Below are positions 7,722-16,515 of a stretch of DNA of 33,021 nucleotides, one piece after another. Numbering within the stretch: position 1 is the stretch's first letter; each line of letters opens with the position of its first letter. The translations under genes were made by a program, and so were the position numbers. The notes below the pieces were generated by a model. It was not told the DNA's origin. It was given only the letters and a program-made list of their open reading frames with translations, and did no database searches. Origin of the DNA: Halanaerobium congolense (GTDB lineage: Bacteria > Bacillota > Halanaerobiia > Halanaerobiales > Halanaerobiaceae); the NCBI RefSeq assembly GCF_004366375.1, contig NZ_SOEF01000033.1, positions 1 through 33,021 on the forward strand, given 5' to 3'.

Positions 7722-8264
7722 TTAACAGCTTTTACCAGCTTCAATTTTTCGAATTTTTACAGCATTGTAATTTAATAATGTTTTAATGAAATATGCATAA
7801 ATAGGTATATTTATTAACTGACTTACTAATCTGGGGGGCATTAAAACAGTAAATGGAACTCCAAAAAGTAAATTAATAAAATATGGAACTAAAATTAAAG
7901 AAGAAATTAATTGCCCAATTGAAATCGAAATAAAAATTATTGGTAGGGTTCTACACCTCTTTAAAATATAAAACACCATAAAACCTGGAATAAACCCGGT
8001 TAAAAAAGAGGTAAGCGTAAAATGAGGCATATAAGCACCAAGAGGATTAATAAAATAACCAAGTAAATCCCCCAAAGCTCCAACAACACCTCCCGCGACT
8101 GGTCCAAAGGCAATACCCGCAAATATTATCGGTAATGCACCAAATCCAATTCTTACACCTTCAACACCTGCAATTGGAATTCTAATACTTAATACTCGAG
8201 TTAAAATAATAGTTAAGGCAGTTAAGAATGAAAGATACGCTATTTTTTTTGTACCTATTTTAAT
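7722..8264 (-). CDS. folT: Folate ECF transporter S component FolT, apparent AUU start
   Basis: FolT is the substrate-binding membrane subunit of an energy-coupling-factor importer for folate/THF; the shared EcfAA'T module is not in this window. The 180-residue protein has about five or six hydrophobic segments and the family-typical block AGVEGVRIGFGALP (32-45), then FGPVAGG and YFINPLGAYMPHFT. Reading from the first ATG/GTG/TTG available (TTG at 8075) would remove 63 residues, including that block. Between the in-frame stop TAA at 8270-8268 and 8075 there is no ATG, GTG or TTG. The only well-placed initiator is ATT at 8264-8262, 8 bases after GGGAGG. An AUU start is therefore inferred. Upstream lies a THF riboswitch, which independently supports the folate assignment. 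Confidence 0.88.
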   Translation of the reverse strand: MKIGTKKIAYLSFLTALTIILTRVLSIRIPIAGVEGVRIGFGALPIIFAGIAFGPVAGGVVGALGDLLGYFINPLGAYMPHFTLTSFLTGFIPGFMVFYILKRCRTLPIIFISISIGQLISSLILVPYFINLLFGVPFTVLMPPRLVSQLINIPIYAYFIKTLLNYNAVKIRKIEAGKSC

Positions 8265-8272
8265 TTTTTACA

Positions 8273-8335
8273 CCTCCCTCCCCCTTTGGTTAAGATGATA
8301 GTTTATCTGCACCAAAGAAAGAGGACACTTTGGTG
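8273..8335 (-). promoter_or_regulatory. Expression platform of the THF riboswitch (RBS sequestering)
   Basis: Two mutually exclusive helices can be drawn. CACCAAAG (8335-8328) pairs with CTTTGGTG (8317-8310), leaving the ribosome-binding site free. Alternatively CCTCTTTCTTTGGT (8324-8311) pairs over 14 positions, with G-U pairs, to ACCAAAGGGGGAGG (8290-8277), masking the purine-rich region before folT. The first helix shares CAC with the 3' strand of aptamer helix P1, so ligand-stabilised P1 should favour masking. This predicts translational repression by THF. Confidence 0.7.
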
Positions 8336-8431
8336 ACAGCGGACGCGACAAGGAGACCGCAGCTATAAAGCTTTCGTTTCAAAGCAACGTCCCATCTTTG
8401 AACACTCTACGCCTCCTGTCTACTCTATCAC
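8333..8431 (-). ncRNA. THF riboswitch aptamer
   Basis: The minus-strand RNA matches the tetrahydrofolate riboswitch layout. P1 is GUGAUAG (8431-8425) paired with CUGUCAC (8339-8333). It is followed by the conserved GAGUAG. P2 is GACAGGAG paired with CUCCUUGUC (one bulge). Then come GCGU and a P3 of UUCAAAG/CUUUGAA capping a GGGACG-containing loop, followed by ACGAA, a short hairpin and GCGGU. It stands directly before folT and after fhs, both folate genes. Recognition is by eye against known THF aptamers, not by a covariance search. Confidence 0.9.
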
Positions 8432-8446
8432 TATATTATTTAATAT

Positions 8447-8475
8447 ATTATAACTTATTTATAAACATTTTTAAA
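8447..8475 (-). promoter_or_regulatory. Candidate promoter of the folT riboswitch transcript
   Basis: TTTAAA (8470-8475), 17 bases, then TATAAT (8447-8452) on the minus strand. Initiation would fall about 10 bases before aptamer helix P1. The -35 box is weak, and the site lies in the 3' flank of fhs, so read-through from fhs is also possible. Confidence 0.55.
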
Positions 8476-8480
8476 GTTAT

Positions 8481-10151
8481 TTAGAACAATCCAGAAATTT
8501 TACCATCAGCATCTATATCTATATTCTCTGCAGAAGGTCTTTTAGGAAGTCCTGGCATTGTTAATACAGGACCAGTCATAACTACTAAAAACCCAGCACC
8601 TGCAGAAAGATTAATTTCATTAACAAAGATTTTAAAACCACTTGGACGTCCTTTTAAATTTGGATTATCAGAAATTGAACTTTGAGTCTTAGCCATACAA
8701 ACTGGAATATCTGCATATCCCTGTTCATTGTATTTTTCAATCTGAGCAAGTGCTGTATCGCTATAGTTAACACCATCAGCTCCATAAATTTCTTTAGCAA
8801 TTATCTCAATTTTTTCTTTGATAGGAGCCTTTTCATCATAAAGAAATTCAAATTTACTTTCTTCATTTTCTAAAACATTCACAACAGCATTTGCTAATTC
8901 TTCTCCACCTTTTCCTCCATGAGCCCAAACCTCAGATAAGGCTACATTAACACCTAAATCTTCACATTTTTGGCGAACTAGATCTAACTCTGCTTCAGTA
9001 TCATCAGGGAATCTATTAATAGCTACAACTGTTGGCACACCGAATTTATGCACATTTTCTATATGTTTTTCTAAATTTTCAATACCCTTTTCTAGAGCTT
9101 CTAAATTTTCTTCAGTTAAACCATCTAAGTCTACCCCACCATGCATTTTTAGGGCTCTTATAGTTGCCACCAACACTGTAGCATCTGGTTTCAAATCAGC
9201 AAATCTTGACTTTATATTATAAAACTTCTCAGCACCTAAATCAGCACCAAAACCTGCTTCTGTAACAGTAATATCACCCAGCTTCATTGAAAATTTAGTT
9301 GCCATAACACTATTACATCCATGAGCAATATTGGCGAATGGTCCTCCGTGAATAAAGGCAGGGGTGTTTTCTAAAGTCTGAACTAAATTAGGTTTAATAG
9401 CATCTTTTAAAAGAGCTGTCATTGCACCTTCAACCTGTAAATCGTTAGCTGTTATACTTTCACCATCATAACTATAACCAACAACAATTTTCCCCAATTT
9501 TTCTTTTAATTCCATCAAATCATTTGCCAGACAAAGTATTGCCATTATTTCTGAAGCAACAGTAATTAAGAAACCATCTTCTCTTGGCTGTCCATTTATT
9601 GTACCCCCTAAACCAACGATAGTATTTCTAAGTGCTCGATCATTCATATCTAATGCCCTTTTAAAAGTAATTTGAGTTGGATCAATATTCAATTCATTAC
9701 CCTGTTTTATATGATTGTCAATTGCAGCTGCCAACAAATTATGTGCTATACCAATAGCATGAATATCACCTGTAAAATGGAGATTTATATCTTCCATTGG
9801 AATTACCTGAGCATAACCACCACCAGCTGCACCACCTTTAATCCCCATTGTGGGGCCCAATGAAGGCTCCCTAATTGCAATCACAGCATTTTTACCAATT
9901 CGGTTTAACGCCTGTCCCAATCCAACAGTAGTTGTTGTTTTTCCCTCACCAGCTGGAGTTGGTGTAATTGCAGTAACCAAAACTAATTTGCTATCTGCCT
10001 TATTAGATAACTTTTTTAAAACATCCAATTTTACTTTAGCTTTGTATTTACCGTATAATTCTAAATCATCTTCCTCTAAACCAACTTTTTCAGCAATCTT
10101 TGTTATTTCTTTCATCTTTGCTTCCTGAGCAATTTGAATATCACTTTTCAC
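8481..10151 (-). CDS. fhs: Formate--tetrahydrofolate ligase
   Basis: Makes 10-formyl-THF from formate, THF and ATP, feeding purine and fMet-tRNA synthesis and one-carbon metabolism in anaerobes. The 556-residue length is normal. Hallmarks are the ATP-binding [20 protein letters not shown] segment near residues 63-82, [22 protein letters not shown] with the formate/folate site, FTGDIHAI, and the C-terminal [20 protein letters not shown]. The start is GTG with AGGGGG upstream. It has its own promoter and lies upstream of the riboswitch-controlled folT. Confidence 0.98.
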   Translation of the reverse strand: MKSDIQIAQEAKMKEITKIAEKVGLEEDDLELYGKYKAKVKLDVLKKLSNKADSKLVLVTAITPTPAGEGKTTTTVGLGQALNRIGKNAVIAIREPSLGPTMGIKGGAAGGGYAQVIPMEDINLHFTGDIHAIGIAHNLLAAAIDNHIKQGNELNIDPTQITFKRALDMNDRALRNTIVGLGGTINGQPREDGFLITVASEIMAILCLANDLMELKEKLGKIVVGYSYDGESITANDLQVEGAMTALLKDAIKPNLVQTLENTPAFIHGGPFANIAHGCNSVMATKFSMKLGDITVTEAGFGADLGAEKFYNIKSRFADLKPDATVLVATIRALKMHGGVDLDGLTEENLEALEKGIENLEKHIENVHKFGVPTVVAINRFPDDTEAELDLVRQKCEDLGVNVALSEVWAHGGKGGEELANAVVNVLENEESKFEFLYDEKAPIKEKIEIIAKEIYGADGVNYSDTALAQIEKYNEQGYADIPVCMAKTQSSISDNPNLKGRPSGFKIFVNEINLSAGAGFLVVMTGPVLTMPGLPKRPSAENIDIDADGKISGLF

Positions 10152-10223
10152 TATATTTCCCCCTATTTGCTTATTCTAGATCAAAAAATAAAAAATTAAA
10201 TTTTTGACTTATTTTTAGTACCT

Positions 10224-10252
10224 ATTTTAATATTTCAATATAATTTAAGCAA
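10224..10252 (-). promoter_or_regulatory. Candidate promoter of fhs
   Basis: TTGCTT (10247-10252) and TAAAAT (10224-10229) are 17 bases apart on the minus strand, about 70 bases before the fhs GTG codon. Confidence 0.55.
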
Positions 10253-10288
10253 TTCCTTCTTTATAATTAGATTGTGATTTGAATAGCT

Positions 10289-11068
10289 TTACAAATTTAA
10301 CTGTTTTCTAGAATTAAAAAATGTTTTAGCACCTTTGTTAACCATAAAAAACACTGTTAAAGTTACACTACCTAAAATCCCCATCATAATTGCAATTTGA
10401 TATTTTATCGCAATAATAGGAGAAGCTCCAGCTATAATCTGACCAGTCATCATACCAGGCAGAAAAACAATACCCATTCCCATCATAGAATTAATTGTCG
10501 GAAGAACTGCATTATAAAAAGCCCTGTTGCTTATTTCTTTAACAGCTGTTTCAGGCTCTGCACCTAACATAAGATAATTTTCAACTAAATTCTTATTATC
10601 TCTAATGCCATTGATCAGATAATTCACCCCCAGAGAAATACCTGTCATTGAATTACCAATTAACATTCCTGAAAGAGGAATAAAGTAATCTGCTCTAAAC
10701 CAGGGATCTAAACCAACAACTGCAATTACAAAAAATAATATACTAATTGAGGTTCCTAAAAACATAGATCCTGCAATAATTAATTTTAATTTTTTCGAAA
10801 TTCTGCCTTCAACTCTCCCAAAAATATTATAAATTGCAAATGTTTCCATTATTAATAATATTAGTATACTATAAATAGGGCTTTGATTAGAAAAAACATA
10901 TTCTAATATAAATCCAACTGCAATTAGCTGAATTGTCATTCGAACTGAAGCTAATAAAATTTCCCCTTTATGACCAATTTCTTTTTGTTTGACAATAAAT
11001 AGTAAAACTAAAACAAATATATATGCAAAAACAAGCTGCATTATTTGAATATCTATTGTTCCACTCAT
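10289..11068 (-). CDS. FetB-like ABC exporter permease (UPF0014)
   Basis: The 259-residue integral membrane protein has about seven hydrophobic segments and the UPF0014/FetB signatures: the N-terminal VKQKEIGHKGEILLASVRM region, PLSGMLIGNSMTGISLG in the middle, and INSMMGMGIVFLPGMMTGQIIAGASP. E. coli FetAB is linked to iron export and oxidative-stress resistance; the substrate here is not proven. It follows its ATPase by 39 bases, and a PadR regulator heads the operon. Confidence 0.88.
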   Translation of the reverse strand: MSGTIDIQIMQLVFAYIFVLVLLFIVKQKEIGHKGEILLASVRMTIQLIAVGFILEYVFSNQSPIYSILILLIMETFAIYNIFGRVEGRISKKLKLIIAGSMFLGTSISILFFVIAVVGLDPWFRADYFIPLSGMLIGNSMTGISLGVNYLINGIRDNKNLVENYLMLGAEPETAVKEISNRAFYNAVLPTINSMMGMGIVFLPGMMTGQIIAGASPIIAIKYQIAIMMGILGSVTLTVFFMVNKGAKTFFNSRKQLNL

Positions 11069-11107
11069 TTTTATACTCCCTCTTTTTTTGTGATTTTTAT
11101 TTTAGAT

Positions 11108-11734
11108 CTATTTGATAATTTTACCATTTTCAATATTTATTATTTTATCAGCAAATTTTTCTGCAATTTTAGAACTGTGAGTCACCATAATTAAAGTTCT
11201 GTTGTTTTTTCTAACATAATCGACCACCCTCTTTATTATTTTCTCCTCAGTCTTTTTATCCAGAGAAGAAGACGGTTCATCTAAAAGCAATACTTTAGGC
11301 TCTAACAGCATAACCCTGGCTAATGCCAATCTTTGTTTTTCGCCTCCAGACAAATTATCAGCAGCATCATTTAAGTCCTGAGTTAAAGAAACTTTTTGTA
11401 AAAGCTCATTATAATTTAAGTTCCTTGAATTTTCATTATCGGTTATTGCCTCTGTTTTTGTAAAATTATCTTTAATAGTACCTTTAAAAATTTGAGGATC
11501 TTGGGGCAGCATCACAATTTCACGCCTCAGAGATACCGGATCATAACTTTCTATATCTTTTCCCTGATAAGTAATTGTACCCTGATCAGCTGTTATCATA
11601 TTATTTAACAGCTTCAAGAAGGTTGTTTTGCCTCCTCCACTGCTTCCTAAAATTGCTGTAACCCTATTTTCTTCCAATAATATTTCTTCTATATTTAAAA
11701 TATTTTTAAATTTAATTTTTTCAAGTTTAAACAT
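11108..11734 (-). CDS. FetA-like ABC exporter ATPase
   Basis: The 208-residue ABC ATPase has Walker A GSSGGGKT near residues 30-37, a Q-loop at MLPQDPQIF, and the signature LSGGEKQRLALARV. Walker B LLLDEPSSSLD follows, with a switch histidine in MVTHS. Its short length and direct pairing with a UPF0014 permease fit FetA (YbbL). It energises the exporter from the cytoplasmic face. It starts 45 bases after the PadR gene. Confidence 0.87.
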   Translation of the reverse strand: MFKLEKIKFKNILNIEEILLEENRVTAILGSSGGGKTTFLKLLNNMITADQGTITYQGKDIESYDPVSLRREIVMLPQDPQIFKGTIKDNFTKTEAITDNENSRNLNYNELLQKVSLTQDLNDAADNLSGGEKQRLALARVMLLEPKVLLLDEPSSSLDKKTEEKIIKRVVDYVRKNNRTLIMVTHSSKIAEKFADKIINIENGKIIK

Positions 11735-11779
11735 TATAATCTCTCCTAATAAATTCTTTTATGATTATTTTAAATATAA

Positions 11780-12088
11780 TTATGATTCCATTATTTCCTG
11801 ACTCAGTTCATGAGTCTTTTCCTTAACTTCTTCTAAAACTTTTTCGCCTTTTTCAGTTAGACTATAATATTTTCTAATTTTACCATCAACAGTTCGTTCC
11901 CGACTGGTCAGTATTCCATCTGCTTCCATAGAATGAAGAATTGGATATATTGTCCCTGAACTTACTTCATATCCATGACTTTTTAACTCTTCAATCATCC
12001 ATAAACCAAAAATTTCTTCTCTTGCATGATGGAGAATATGAATTCTCATAAATGCTAAAAACATCTTCCTTAAAATATCATTTTTCAT
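11780..12088 (-). CDS. PadR-family transcriptional regulator
   Basis: This 102-residue protein is a short PadR regulator: a winged helix with the IYPILHSMEADGILTSRE and GKIRKYYSLTEKGEKVLEE segments characteristic of the family, followed by a C-terminal helix for dimerisation. PadR proteins are usually repressors that sense small molecules and often control adjacent transporters. It is the first gene of the padR-fetA-fetB unit and is preceded by AAAGGAG and a dyad operator candidate, so autoregulation is likely. The inducer cannot be seen from sequence. Confidence 0.9.
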   Translation of the reverse strand: MKNDILRKMFLAFMRIHILHHAREEIFGLWMIEELKSHGYEVSSGTIYPILHSMEADGILTSRERTVDGKIRKYYSLTEKGEKVLEEVKEKTHELSQEIMES

Positions 12089-12101
12089 ATTTGCACTCCT
12101 T

Positions 12102-12131
12102 TATCGATAGTCGATATTGATTTTTATTATA
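12102..12131 (-). promoter_or_regulatory. PadR promoter -10 and dyad operator
   Basis: On the minus strand a TATAAT (12126-12131) is followed at about +3 to +17 by a 6-bp dyad, TATCGA-N3-TCGATA (12102-12116), between the start of transcription and the ribosome-binding site. A third TCGATA copy lies at 12138-12143. The position suggests repression by the PadR protein. No convincing -35 box is visible. Confidence 0.55.
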
Positions 12132-12321
12132 GGCTTTCGATAATAAAAAATAAAGTAATTTGGTTACATTAATTGATTTTTTAGAACAAAATGTCCTTCG
12201 AACAATCTGTAATATAGTAAGGTTAAATTTTGTTGATAGCGGAAATTATGAAACTATAAATATTATCCACAACAAACCATTAGGTATAATTTCCTGGTAT
12301 TATATAATGTTGATAGATAAG

Positions 12322-12350
12322 AAAAAAGACCAGCCGCTAAGCTGATCTTT
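12322..12350 (-). terminator. Intrinsic terminator after ftsH
   Basis: A 10-bp stem (12350-12341 with 12334-12325, one G-U pair) with a 6-base loop is followed by a TTTTTT run on the minus strand. The stretch between it and the PadR promoter (about 12145-12320) holds nothing I recognise; a 61-codon plus-strand frame there has no ribosome-binding site. Confidence 0.88.
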
Positions 12351-12366
12351 TAGATAAATTATATAT

Positions 12367-14277
12367 TTATGCATTCTGCGTTTCTGGTTTGAAGGTTTTA
12401 ATTATACTTTCTTTCTTTTTTTTGTCACCATCAGAATCACCTGATTCATCAATTCTATCTTTATCCGGATCACCAGTAATTTCTTCGCCCTTTATCAGAC
12501 GTTTAATTTGATCCGCATTTAATGTTTCATGTTTTTTTAAAGCTGCAACAATTCGTTCTACTGTCTCGGAATTATCTCTAAGCAGTCGTTCCGCCTTGCT
12601 GTAGCATTCTTCCACCATTTTACTGATTTCTTTATCAATTCGAGCAGCAACTTCTTCACTGTAGTTTCTTTGACGAGAAATATCTCTACCTAGAAAAACC
12701 TGCTGATCATGTTTCTGACCTAAGGTTAATGGTCCTAAGTTTTCACTCATACCATATTCAGTTACCATTGCTCTAATAATCTGAGTTGATCTTTCAATAT
12801 CATTCTGGGCACCTGTACTGATATCATCAAGAAAGATTGCTTCTGCAGCACGTCCTCCCATCAAACTAGTAACCTTATCTAAAAGCTGTCCTTTAGTCAT
12901 AAAGTTTTGATCATCTGAAGGCAGGGGTACTGTAAAGCCCCCGGCTCTACCTCGCGGTATAATTGTTACTTTATGAGTTCGATCAGCATGTTCAAGAAGT
13001 TCACCCAGCAGAGCGTGTCCTGTCTCGTGATAGGAAACAAGATTTTTTTCTTCTTCAGATACTACTTTGCTTTTTCTGGCAGGTCCAGCAATCACACGAT
13101 CAATTGCATCATCAAATTCCTTCATTGCAATGATATTCTTTGATCTTCTGGCAGCTAAAATAGCAGCTTCATTAGCTAGATTTTCCATATCTGCACCTGT
13201 AAAGCCAGGAGTTCTTTTAGCAAGAACCTCTAAATCGATATCATCATCTAAAGGTTTATTCTTCACATGAATTTCAAGTATTTTTTGTCGTCCTACCCTA
13301 TCCGGCTTATCAACCATAACCTGCCTATCAAAACGTCCTGGTCTTAATAAAGCAGGATCTAAAACATCAGGTCTATTGGTTGCTGCCATTAAAATGATCC
13401 CTTCATTTGGCTCAAAACCATCCATTTCTACAAGCAGTTGATTTAAAGTCTGTTCACGCTCATCGTGTCCACCACCAAGTCCAGCACCACGCTGACGTCC
13501 AACAGCATCTAACTCATCAATAAAGATAATACAAGGTGCATTCTTCTTACCTTTTTCAAATAAATCTCTTACTCTAGAAGCTCCAACACCAACAAACATT
13601 TCAACAAAATCAGATCCACTGATAAAGAAGAAGGGAACCCCTGCTTCTCCAGCAACTGCTTTTGCCATCAATGTTTTACCTGTTCCTGGAGGTCCTACCA
13701 TTAAAACTCCTTTAGGTACTTCTGCACCTAACTCAGTAAATTTATCAGGCTTCTTTAAAAATTGAATTACTTCCTGCAGTTCCTCTTTTACTTCATCATA
13801 ATTAGCAACATCATCAAATGATACTTTAACATCACTCTCATTCAATTTTGCCTTACTTTTTCCAAAGGACATCATTTTGCTGCCGCCACCCTGCATTTTC
13901 TGCATAATAAAAATCCAAGCGACAATTAAAATTACAACAGGTAAAATATAACTTAAGATATTAATCCACCATGGTGTTGTTGGCTGTGGTTTTGTTTTTA
14001 TATTAACATCACCAGCTCTTAAATCCTGCATTAAAGAGGGAATAGCTTCCGGTGGAATTGGAACTTTAAAATCTCTATTATTAATAGTACCTGTTACTTC
14101 CTGATTACCAACAATAGTTACCTGATTTATATTATCAGCTTCAACCTCCTGCAGTAAATTCGTGTATGTGAAGTCCTCTACAGTAGCTGGTCCCTGCTGC
14201 ATAAAAAATTGAGCAACTAAAATAGATATTGCAATCAGAATTAAATAAAATCCTATATTTTTAACAAACTTATTCAA
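12367..14277 (-). CDS. ftsH: ATP-dependent zinc metalloprotease FtsH
   Basis: A membrane-anchored hexameric AAA+ protease that degrades misfolded membrane proteins and regulators. The 636-residue protein has a TM helix at about 8-25, an extracytoplasmic domain, and a second TM helix at about 104-125. Walker A is GPPGTGKT (195-202), Walker B FIDELD (252-257), and the second region of homology lies around 299-319. The zinc site is HETGH (417-421) with a later acidic ligand. The usual motif is HEAGH; T for A leaves the HExxH ligands intact. The C-terminal tail is charged. It is the last gene of the ring and has its own consensus promoter. Confidence 0.98.
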   Translation of the reverse strand: MNKFVKNIGFYLILIAISILVAQFFMQQGPATVEDFTYTNLLQEVEADNINQVTIVGNQEVTGTINNRDFKVPIPPEAIPSLMQDLRAGDVNIKTKPQPTTPWWINILSYILPVVILIVAWIFIMQKMQGGGSKMMSFGKSKAKLNESDVKVSFDDVANYDEVKEELQEVIQFLKKPDKFTELGAEVPKGVLMVGPPGTGKTLMAKAVAGEAGVPFFFISGSDFVEMFVGVGASRVRDLFEKGKKNAPCIIFIDELDAVGRQRGAGLGGGHDEREQTLNQLLVEMDGFEPNEGIILMAATNRPDVLDPALLRPGRFDRQVMVDKPDRVGRQKILEIHVKNKPLDDDIDLEVLAKRTPGFTGADMENLANEAAILAARRSKNIIAMKEFDDAIDRVIAGPARKSKVVSEEEKNLVSYHETGHALLGELLEHADRTHKVTIIPRGRAGGFTVPLPSDDQNFMTKGQLLDKVTSLMGGRAAEAIFLDDISTGAQNDIERSTQIIRAMVTEYGMSENLGPLTLGQKHDQQVFLGRDISRQRNYSEEVAARIDKEISKMVEECYSKAERLLRDNSETVERIVAALKKHETLNADQIKRLIKGEEITGDPDKDRIDESGDSDGDKKKKESIIKTFKPETQNA

Positions 14278-14320
14278 ATTTCTTTACCTCCCCTACGACT
14301 TAAATCATATACAATAAAAT

Positions 14321-14349
14321 ATTATAACATAATATTTATATTTTGTAAA
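14321..14349 (-). promoter_or_regulatory. Sigma-A promoter of ftsH
   Basis: TTTACA (14344-14349) and a perfect TATAAT (14321-14326) are 17 bases apart on the minus strand, about 45 bases before the ftsH start. ftsH can therefore be expressed apart from tilS-hpt. Confidence 0.8.
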
Positions 14350-14374
14350 TATTCTATTATCTCCCCAGCCTTAA

Positions 14375-14400
14375 TCATCTGTTTTGTTTAAAACAGATGA
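14375..14400. other. Perfect 11-bp hairpin between hpt and ftsH
   Basis: TCATCTGTTTT (14375-14385) and AAAACAGATGA (14390-14400) enclose a 4-base loop. Neither strand has a strong T tract after it, so it may be a weak terminator after hpt or an mRNA-end stabilising hairpin. Confidence 0.6.
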
Positions 14401-14492
14401 AATACTCAGCTAAAACACATTATAAACTATAAATATTAAATTTCAATTAGAAATCTATAAATATAAATATTAGTATTTAAGCCGGTGAGTAT

Positions 14493-15053
14493 TTATATAT
14501 ATAATTTTTCTTTTAGAACACCAATAAATGATAAATTTCTATATTTTTCAGCAAAGTCAAGCCCGTATCCCACAACAAATTCATCTGGTATTTCAAAACC
14601 ATTGAAATCAGCATCAATTTCTTTTTTTACTCTTCTTTCCGGTTTATCTAATAAAGTAACAACTTTAATGCTTTTAGGATTTCTTGTTTGAAGCATATCA
14701 ATTACATGTTTTAAAGTTCTTCCAGTATCAATAATATCTTCAACAATTAATAAGTGTCTGCCCTCAATGTTTTCTTCCATATCCTTAATAATTCGAACTA
14801 CCCCAGATGATTCAGTAGAAGCGCCATAGCTTGAAACATCCATAAAATCAAAAACTACCGGCAAATCGATTTCTCTTGCTAAATCAGCCATAAATAAAAT
14901 CGCTCCTCTTAAGATACAGAGCATTACAATATCATCATCATCATTATAAATATTTGTAATTTCTTTTCCCAACTCTTCAATCCTCTGTTTTATTTCTTCT
15001 TCATTAATAATAACTTCTTTTATATCATTTGTGAAAACATTATTCTTTCCCAT
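14493..15053 (-). CDS. hpt: Hypoxanthine phosphoribosyltransferase
   Basis: Salvages hypoxanthine (and usually guanine) to IMP/GMP with PRPP. The 186-residue protein shows the PRPP-binding signature LLIVEDIIDTGRTLKHV, the flexible-loop region around SSYGASTESSG, and a C-terminal base-binding GYGLDFAEKYRNL segment. It follows tilS by 10 bases; the tilS-hpt-ftsH order is classical in Firmicutes. Confidence 0.96.
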   Translation of the reverse strand: MGKNNVFTNDIKEVIINEEEIKQRIEELGKEITNIYNDDDDIVMLCILRGAILFMADLAREIDLPVVFDFMDVSSYGASTESSGVVRIIKDMEENIEGRHLLIVEDIIDTGRTLKHVIDMLQTRNPKSIKVVTLLDKPERRVKKEIDADFNGFEIPDEFVVGYGLDFAEKYRNLSFIGVLKEKLYI

Positions 15054-15063
15054 TGTGGTCCTC

Positions 15064-16464
15064 CTAATTATATTTTAATTTTAAAATTAAAACCTTATTT
15101 GTTTTTTCAGTAATTTTATAATCATCAGAAATTCTATATGGAGCCAGCCAAATAATATTGTCATCTGCATCTGTTATTATTGGCACATTTTTTCTTAAGT
15201 TCTTAGGTACTTTTTCATCAATTAAAATATCCTTCACCTTTTTATGTCCACTCATTCCTAAAGGTACCAACATATCACCAGGATTTCTGCTTCGTATTTT
15301 TAATGGTGACTTTAATTTATCAAAATCAAAAGCTGCCTGCCGTGGATTTTCATTAAAGGAAAATTCTTTTTTTCTTAAAATATTAGAATATATACTATAA
15401 ATTTCATTGATTTTAATAGTTTCTTCTATTTCAATTTCTTTAGGTTGAAAAACTGTATTGGTTTGCCTATTATTTTTTTTAAAAAATATTAAATTAGAGT
15501 AACTAATTTCAACTCTAATTCCAGAAGCAATGTCTATACCTCTTCCAGTCTGCTGGTTAGAAATTAATTTTTCTATTTCCAAAATATGATCAAAATATAA
15601 ATCATCAAGATTATCATTAAGTTTATTATAAATTAATCTATAAAGCCTGCGCTGTAAAACCTGATTGATTTTTTTTAATTTATCAAAATCAATTATAATC
15701 CTATCATCATTTTTTTCTTTGAAAATTTCTTCATATTTTTGGATAGTGAGTTTTTCTAAAAATTCATTTTCAGCAGCAATAATTTTACTATTACGAGAAA
15801 TAACTTCCCTTGCTTTATCATTAATCTTATTTTCTACAATCGGAAAAATTTCGTTGCGGATTATATTTCTGCTGTAAATACTCTGCTCATTACTGCTGTC
15901 AAAACAAGGTTCTAACTTATGTTTTTGGCAGTAGTTTAAAATCTCTTTTTTGCTGAAAGATAACATCGGATGAATTACATTTAATTTTTGAATCACTACT
16001 TTAGCTTGAATACCACTCAATCCTTTTAAACCTGTACCCCTAAATAAGTTTAACAAAATTGTTTCTGCTTGATCATCTCTGTGATGAGCTAGTGCCAATC
16101 CATCATAGTTATATTTTTCAATAATATTTCTAAAAAAATCAAACCTTATTTTTCTAGCTGCTGCCTCAGCAGAAATATTTTCCTTTTTTATAATCACTGG
16201 CAGATTTTCACTTTTTCTAAAAAGTTTGATTCCTTTTTTCTCAACAAATTTTTCAACAAAATCAGCTTCAGCGGCAGATTCTTTTCTAAAATTATGGTCT
16301 AAATGAGCTGCAGCTATCTCTATATTTAATTCCTTACTAAGATTACAAAAAAGATTTAGCATTGCTAAAGAATCCGGGCCACCTGAAACACCAAGCAGTA
16401 AACTTTTACAATTATCAAGTAAATTATTCTTATTTATAAAATCTTTAAACCTGCTTTTCATCAT
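15064..16464 (-). CDS. tilS: tRNA(Ile)-lysidine synthase
   Basis: TilS converts C34 of the tRNA-Ile with anticodon CAU to lysidine so it reads AUA instead of AUG. The 466-residue protein has the PP-loop SGGPDS at about 27-32, AAHLDHNFR, and the ALAHHRDDQAET block. The C-terminal half has the long-type TilS substrate-binding domains, ending near MSGHKKVKDILIDEKVP. An upstream ATG at 16497 is in frame, but GGGAG lies 6 bases before the ATG at 16464, which is preferred. It follows the ppx gene closely. Confidence 0.95.
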   Translation of the reverse strand: MMKSRFKDFINKNNLLDNCKSLLLGVSGGPDSLAMLNLFCNLSKELNIEIAAAHLDHNFRKESAAEADFVEKFVEKKGIKLFRKSENLPVIIKKENISAEAAARKIRFDFFRNIIEKYNYDGLALAHHRDDQAETILLNLFRGTGLKGLSGIQAKVVIQKLNVIHPMLSFSKKEILNYCQKHKLEPCFDSSNEQSIYSRNIIRNEIFPIVENKINDKAREVISRNSKIIAAENEFLEKLTIQKYEEIFKEKNDDRIIIDFDKLKKINQVLQRRLYRLIYNKLNDNLDDLYFDHILEIEKLISNQQTGRGIDIASGIRVEISYSNLIFFKKNNRQTNTVFQPKEIEIEETIKINEIYSIYSNILRKKEFSFNENPRQAAFDFDKLKSPLKIRSRNPGDMLVPLGMSGHKKVKDILIDEKVPKNLRKNVPIITDADDNIIWLAPYRISDDYKITEKTNKVLILKLKYN

Positions 16465-16515
16465 AAAAGTCTCCCTTTTTTTAACTTCTTTGAGCATCTT
16501 TTTGAAGAACTTAAT

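Noticed and set aside
12160-12345. Plus-strand 61-codon frame upstream of the PadR gene
   Set aside because: It has a TTG start without ribosome-binding site, runs into the ftsH terminator and shows no recognisable domain.
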